Source: Longimicrobiales bacterium (GTDB lineage: Bacteria; Gemmatimonadota; Gemmatimonadetes; Longimicrobiales; Gaopeijiaceae). From it: a stretch of 64,000 bases of DNA. The notes beneath the pieces are model-generated. The model worked only from the letters and a program-made list of their open reading frames with translations, had not been told where the DNA came from and did not search any database. Positions within the stretch are counted from its first letter, which is position 1. Every line of letters begins with the position of its first letter. A program made the position numbers and the translations under genes. The DNA lies in the NCBI GenBank assembly GCA_951828585.1, contig OX639991.1:2016576-2080575 (forward strand), read 5' to 3'. Below are positions 60,170-64,000 of this stretch, one piece after another.

Positions 60170-61506
60170 TTGCTGCATGGATGCTCTGGTCGATCGGAGC
60201 CGGGTTGCTCTTCCTGGCGGCGGGACTGGCCGTGGAGAGACTGCTGAACAGGGGGCGGCGGTGGGTGTGGGTGGCCGCGGGTGCGGGAACGGTGCTGCTT
60301 CCGGCGGTGCGGCTGCTTGCCGGCGGTGGCGCGGTGGAGGGCGCCGCGTCGACGGGTGCCGTCGTCGCCCTGGAGCCGCTGGTCGTCACCGTGCCGGGGG
60401 ACTCCGTGCTGCATTCCCTGGACGATGTGCTGCTCATGGGTTGGGTGATCGTCTCGGCGTTGCTCGTGGTGGTGGCGCTGGCCGGTGCCGCGCGCTTTGC
60501 CTGGCGGCGTCGCGGGTGGGAGCAGGGGACGCTTCTGGGGCGCAGGGTCCTGTGGACGCGTGACTCGGGGCCGGCGGTGGTGGGGCTGGTGACGTCGCGT
60601 ATCGTGCTGCCGGAGTGGGTGGCGGGGGTGGGGCGGGCGCGCCAGGAACTCGTTCTGGCCCACGAGGAGGAACATCTCGGGGCGCACGACGTGCAGGTGC
60701 GGTTCCTCGCGGCGCTGCTGCTCTTCGCCTTCCCCTGGAATCCGGCGCTCTGGGTACAGTACCATCGTCTGGGTCTGGCGGTGGAGCTGGACTGCGACCG
60801 CCGGGTCATGGACCGGTGGCCGGAACGGCGTCGGCTCTATGGGGACCTGCTGCTTCGGGTGGGGACGGGCGGCCGTGCGATTCCCGCCATGGCGGTGGCG
60901 GCCCTGGCAGAGCGGAGGTCGCTGTTGGAACAGCGCATACGGAAGCTGCTCAGCAAGGCGCCCGAAGTGCGGATGGCGCAGGCGGCGTTTCTGGCCTTTT
61001 GCGCGATCCTGGTGGTGGGGGTGGCGGTGATGGTGCCGGGGCTTGCGAAGGATGAGGGGCAGCCGGTTGAAGAGTTGCGCCCGGATGTGGAAGTGAACTC
61101 GGTCCCGTTCCCCATTACGGAGGTTGAGTTTCATGCGGAAAGGCTCCCTCCCCCTCTCCCACCCCCACCCGAAAAGGTCGAAGTGGATCCCTCGGAAGCA
61201 CCCGTGTGGACCGACGTCGACGTAATGCCCACGCGAACCAATAAGGACGAAGTCCAACGACTTTTCACGCGCGAATACCCGCCGCTCCTGCGCGACGCCG
61301 GAATCGGGGGCACAGTCACTGTCTGGTTCTTCATCGACGAGACCGGCGGGGTCGTCAAGAACCAGATCCACACGAGTTCCGGACATGCTGCCCTGGACGA
61401 CGCGGCACTGCGTATCGCTGGCCACTACGAGTTCTCACCAGCCAAGAACAAGGGCAAGGCGGTTCCGGTTTGGGTTTCACTCAATATCGCATTCAAGACG
61501 CATTGA
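60166..61506 (+). CDS. M56 membrane metallopeptidase fused to a TonB C-terminal domain
   Basis: 446 aa. N-terminal membrane segments, zinc motif HEEEH (His166-His170) and ELDCDRRVM as the third-ligand region place it in the M56/BlaR1 family. After a final transmembrane segment (AFLAFCAILVVGVAVMVPGL) comes a proline-rich linker (LPPPLPPPPEKVEV). A TonB C-terminal domain follows, from about residue 355 (YPPLLRDAGIGGTVTVWFFI, then SSGHAALDDAAL). There is no penicillin-binding domain. The TonB module could bind an outer-membrane receptor and convey its state to the protease. Coupled to BlaI by overlap. Confidence 0.87.
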   Translation: MIAAWMLWSIGAGLLFLAAGLAVERLLNRGRRWVWVAAGAGTVLLPAVRLLAGGGAVEGAASTGAVVALEPLVVTVPGDSVLHSLDDVLLMGWVIVSALLVVVALAGAARFAWRRRGWEQGTLLGRRVLWTRDSGPAVVGLVTSRIVLPEWVAGVGRARQELVLAHEEEHLGAHDVQVRFLAALLLFAFPWNPALWVQYHRLGLAVELDCDRRVMDRWPERRRLYGDLLLRVGTGGRAIPAMAVAALAERRSLLEQRIRKLLSKAPEVRMAQAAFLAFCAILVVGVAVMVPGLAKDEGQPVEELRPDVEVNSVPFPITEVEFHAERLPPPLPPPPEKVEVDPSEAPVWTDVDVMPTRTNKDEVQRLFTREYPPLLRDAGIGGTVTVWFFIDETGGVVKNQIHTSSGHAALDDAALRIAGHYEFSPAKNKGKAVPVWVSLNIAFKTH

Positions 61507-61635
61507 GCCGGGCCGGTCGTCCGGCGCCTCTCGTGCCGGGGACGCGGGACCAGCGCGAATCCGTGCCCGGAGGCTTCCACGGTCTCCGAGGCACGCCATT
61601 TCCCGGGCGGCGCCGCAGGGGCGATACTTCTCGTC

Positions 61636-62652
61636 ATGTCAACGGCTCGCCCGGCGCTCTCCTCGCCTCTGACCTTCGCGCCCCGCCTCAAGCACTACCT
61701 CTGGGGCGGACGCAGACTGGAGGAGCTCTTTGGCCGGCGCCTACCGCCCGGCGTCACCGCCGAGAGCTGGGAGGTGTCCGGCCACCCCGCTGAACCCTCG
61801 GTCGTTGTCGACGGCCCGCTGGCAGGCCGCGCGCTCCCGGACCTAGTTGCCGAATACGGAGTCGATTTGCTGGGACGCCGCGGGTCCCTTGCCGCCGAAC
61901 GCGGGACCTTTCCGCTGCTGGTCAAACTCCTCGACGCCAGTCATGCCCTGTCCGTCCAGGTACACCCGGACGACGCCTGGGCCGCCGCCCACCGCACCGG
62001 CGAGGCGGGCAAGGACGAGATGTGGTTGATCCTCCACGCGGAGCCGGGCGCGTGCATCATTCATGGACTCGCGCCGGAGGTGGACCGGGCGGCCTTTCGC
62101 CGCGCGGTGGCGGAGGGACGTGTCCAGGACATGCTGAACCGGGTTGCCGTCCATCCCGGGGACTCGGTCATGGTACCGGCGGGGACGGTGCACGGGATAC
62201 TTTCGGGCGTGGTCCTGCTCGAGGTGCAGCAGACATCGGACACGACCTACCGCATCCATGACTGGGACCGGCTCGGGCCGGACGGGCGGCCGCGGGAGCT
62301 GCACCTGGACAAGGCGCTGGAGGTCATCGACTTCGAGCGTCGGGGCCCGGCGCTGGTGGAGCCGCGGCTGGTCGAGGCGAGCGGGGGCGTCCGACGTGAG
62401 GTGGTCGCCGCCTGCCGGCACTTCGTCGTGGAGCGGATCCGGGCCGATGCCGGCGCGGTCTTCGCGGCCACCCTGGACGGCGAATCCTGCGAGATCTGGG
62501 GAGCGGTCGCCGGTACCGCCTCCCTGCGCGCTTCCCGCGCCCCGGCCCTCGACCTGGAACCGGCGCGCTTTTCTCTGCTGCCCGCGACCGTGGGCCCGTT
62601 TGCGCTCCGTGCCCACACCCAAACCGTCGCGATCCGCATCTTCCTGCCGTGA
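61636..62652 (+). CDS. manA: Mannose-6-phosphate isomerase, type I
   Basis: Zinc cupin enzyme of 338 aa interconverting mannose 6-phosphate and fructose 6-phosphate. Zinc and active-site motifs: LSVQVHPDD, GKDEMWLIL, VPAGTVHGI and LLEVQQTSDTTYRIHDWDR. The N-terminal LKHYLWGGRRL is typical of the short bacterial form (about 320-400 aa). It stands alone between the M56 gene and the tRNA. Needed for GDP-mannose synthesis and mannose use. Confidence 0.93.
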   Translation: MSTARPALSSPLTFAPRLKHYLWGGRRLEELFGRRLPPGVTAESWEVSGHPAEPSVVVDGPLAGRALPDLVAEYGVDLLGRRGSLAAERGTFPLLVKLLDASHALSVQVHPDDAWAAAHRTGEAGKDEMWLILHAEPGACIIHGLAPEVDRAAFRRAVAEGRVQDMLNRVAVHPGDSVMVPAGTVHGILSGVVLLEVQQTSDTTYRIHDWDRLGPDGRPRELHLDKALEVIDFERRGPALVEPRLVEASGGVRREVVAACRHFVVERIRADAGAVFAATLDGESCEIWGAVAGTASLRASRAPALDLEPARFSLLPATVGPFALRAHTQTVAIRIFLP

Positions 62653-62681
62653 AAAAGGGCGGCCGCTTCCGCGACCGCCCT
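62652..62681 (-). terminator. Intrinsic terminator of tRNA-Lys
   Basis: On the minus strand an 11-bp-class stem (62681-62671 with 62666-62656, one mismatch, TTCC loop) is followed by five T (62656-62652). It lies 20 nt after the 3' end of the tRNA and also separates the transcript from manA. Confidence 0.8.
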
Positions 62682-62700
62682 CAATCATGCCCGCAGTCAG

Positions 62701-62773
62701 TGCCCCGCCAGGGACTCGAACCCCGAACCTGCCGATTAAGAGTCGGATGCTCTACCAGTTGAGCTAGCAGGGC
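62701..62773 (-). tRNA. tRNA-Lys (anticodon CUU)
   Basis: Minus-strand cloverleaf of 73 nt. The acceptor stem GCCCTGC pairs with GCGGGGC plus discriminator A. The D-loop contains TAGCTCAACTGGTAGAG, the anticodon loop is CT-CTT-AA (anticodon at 62740-62738), and the T-arm reads GGTTCGAGTCC. The 3' CCA is not encoded. Start and end follow from the acceptor pairing. Confidence 0.95.
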
Positions 62774-62874
62774 CAGAACGGGTTCAAATGTAAATCACCG
62801 GCAATGGGTGCAACACCGGGCCGGACCGCAACCCTCCGATCGTCGCTACAGCGCAAGGGCACTCGGGGCCGTCT

Positions 62875-63558
62875 CTACACGCCGGATCCGCCGGGGCGCC
62901 TCCAGCCGCGCGACCGGTCGCCTCCGCGCCCGCGGTCCATTTGTGCCCGCCCGCGTATTCCCCGCCCGCGGTCGATCTGTCCTCGCCCGCGTGTGCCGCG
63001 ACCGCGATCCATCCCCGGCCGACCGGGCATGCCACGGCCACGGTCCATCGCCGGCCGCCCACGCGTGCCGCGCCACCGATCCGTCCGCGTCCGGCCGCGC
63101 ACGGCGCCCTGCCGCCACGCAGCCCTCCGTGTCATCTGTCTCAGCTCCTGCTTCTGTTCATCGGTCAGGATGCCGTCGTACTGCTCCCTGAGGGCCTTCC
63201 GGCCCGCCTCGGCTTCCTCCCGGATGGGGGCGAGCGCCCCCCGGATGGAGGCCCGTTCCCGGATCCCGGCGCGGATTTCCGACTGGAGACTCATCAGCTT
63301 CGCGGAATGCGCGGCGCGCTGTTCCTGCATGCCGACCCTGACCGCCTCCAGCTGGGTGCGCTGCTCCTGCGTCAGCTCCAGCCTCTCGGCGAGGCGAAGC
63401 GACTGCTCCACGGGGTTCGTTCCGACTGCGGTCCGCGCCGAACCCCGGCGCTGGGCCGACAGGTCCGGTACGGCCACGGACATCACGGTCGCGGCGGCAA
63501 AGGTGGCGCCGGCGGTTCTCAGCATTGCTCTCGATATGGTGAAATGTGCGGGAATCAT
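62875..63558 (-). CDS. Spy/CpxP-like periplasmic chaperone with RG-repeat C-terminus
   Basis: 227 aa with a signal peptide (ATVMSVAVPDLSAQ). The helical core has two LTxxQ-type motifs (LELTQEQRTQLE and LTDEQKQELRQM), as in Spy/CpxP ATP-independent chaperones. From about residue 150 the sequence turns into 12-residue repeats of the form DRGRGxxGRxxM (five copies, 36 nt each). Such an Arg/Gly-rich tail is not part of Spy; it would be strongly positive in the periplasm. A GGGAG ribosome site precedes the ATG. It is divergent from the MBL-fold gene. Confidence 0.78.
   Translation of the reverse strand: MIPAHFTISRAMLRTAGATFAAATVMSVAVPDLSAQRRGSARTAVGTNPVEQSLRLAERLELTQEQRTQLEAVRVGMQEQRAAHSAKLMSLQSEIRAGIRERASIRGALAPIREEAEAGRKALREQYDGILTDEQKQELRQMTRRAAWRQGAVRGRTRTDRWRGTRGRPAMDRGRGMPGRPGMDRGRGTRGRGQIDRGRGIRGRAQMDRGRGGDRSRGWRRPGGSGV
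62905..63084 (-). repeat. 36-nt tandem repeats in the chaperone C-terminus
   Basis: Five consecutive 36-nt units, with phase landmarks (GGTCCAT-like sequence) ending at 62940, 62976, 63012, 63048 and 63084. They encode a 12-residue unit MDRGRGxxGRxx, and units differ mainly in the variable positions. Confidence 0.75.
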
Positions 63559-63675
63559 CGTTTTCTCCCTGCTCTGGTGGGTTGTGATGGTGCATCGTAT
63601 CGAAACGGGGTTTACGTTTATTGTCCCCGTCTCGAAACGAGGACAGGCCGGGACCCGAGTCCGTTAGGAACGCAG

Positions 63676-64000
63676 ATGTTCTTCAAGCAGATCGTCGACG
63701 AGAAGCTGGCGCAGTACGCCTACCTCGTCGGCTGCCAGCGAACCCGCGAAGCGTTGCTCATCGACCCGCAGCGCGACATCGACCGCTATGTGAGGATTGC
63801 CCGCCGTGAAGGGCTGCGGATCACGGCGGTCACCGAAACCCACATTCACGCCGACTTCCTGTCCGGCTGCCGCGAATTCGTGGAGCGGCGCGGGTGCCAG
63901 GCCTTCCTCTCCGCCGAGGGCGGGCCCGACTGGCAGTACGCCTGGGCCGAGGGGAACGATGGCGTCACCCTGCTCGGGGACGGCGACCGGTTCTCCGTGG
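63676..64000 (+). CDS. MBL-fold hydrolase, persulfide-dioxygenase/glyoxalase II type (partial, 3' end cut by window)
   Basis: First 108 codons of a metallo-beta-lactamase-fold protein. The HxHxD motif THIHAD, followed by FLSGCREF, matches the ETHE1/glyoxalase II branch, in which many members carry a rhodanese domain further on. ATG 63676 has AGGA 6 nt upstream. The frame is open to the end of the window, so the C-terminal architecture is unknown. Confidence 0.85.
   Translation, partial: MFFKQIVDEKLAQYAYLVGCQRTREALLIDPQRDIDRYVRIARREGLRITAVTETHIHADFLSGCREFVERRGCQAFLSAEGGPDWQYAWAEGNDGVTLLGDGDRFSV

Overview
The window is GC-rich (sampled lines near 70 % GC) and densely coded. It has paired SusC/SusD outer-membrane proteins, other TonB-dependent receptors, many lipoproteins and secreted beta-propeller proteins, S9 peptidases, BlaI/M56 regulator-protease pairs and a CehA/McbA-type hydrolase. 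This mix of Bacteroidota-like surface nutrition in a GC-rich genome suggests a free-living or host-associated Gemmatimonadota bacterium. That placement is inference: there is no rRNA or phylogenetic marker here. I saw no CRISPR array, insertion sequence, integrase or rRNA operon. One tRNA-Lys(CUU) is present.

Layout. 1-4.2 kb: a Tat-exported histidinol-phosphate-aminotransferase-like PLP enzyme followed by a TonB-dependent receptor. 4.2-11 kb: a four-gene operon herA-sbcD(mre11)-sbcC(rad50)-nurA, the order known from thermophilic archaea. 11-20 kb: a secreted IPT/TIG protein, a PQQ-type sugar dehydrogenase, a SusC/SusD pair, a barrel-less CarboxypepD-reg/plug protein, a di-heme cytochrome and lipoproteins. 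20.5-29 kb: an S9 peptidase with a DUF5107/TPR protein whose start codon lies in an 18-nt minisatellite, then a lipoprotein, a zincin and an MFS exporter. 29-36 kb: an AAA/DUF4143 ATPase, then a BlaI-M56-propeller-propeller-propeller operon with frameshifts in two propeller genes. 35.5-41.7 kb: an S9 prolyl oligopeptidase, an OLD-like ATPase/Toprim and a serine hydrolase in one tightly packed minus-strand operon, plus an internally deleted Rpn nuclease.

41.7-47.8 kb: a fatty-acid hydroxylase, homoserine kinase, threonine synthase and class-IV aminotransferase operon, then a small membrane protein and a sodium:solute symporter. 47.8-51.1 kb: a lower-GC two-gene module of DUF1156-type DNA methyltransferase plus a PD-(D/E)XK-like protein, probably restriction-modification. 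51.3-64 kb: an amino-acid permease fused to UspA-like domains, a CehA/McbA hydrolase, a 1000-residue metzincin, a second BlaI-M56 pair (the protease fused to a TonB C-terminal domain) behind a near-consensus promoter and palindromic operator, mannose-6-phosphate isomerase, tRNA-Lys, a Spy/CpxP-like chaperone with an RG-repeat tail, and the start of an MBL-fold hydrolase.

The strongest candidates for something unusual are the archaeal-order HerA-Mre11-Rad50-NurA operon, the compact DUF1156 methyltransferase/nuclease pair, and the BlaI-M56 operons that carry beta-propeller or TonB modules where a beta-lactam sensor would be expected.
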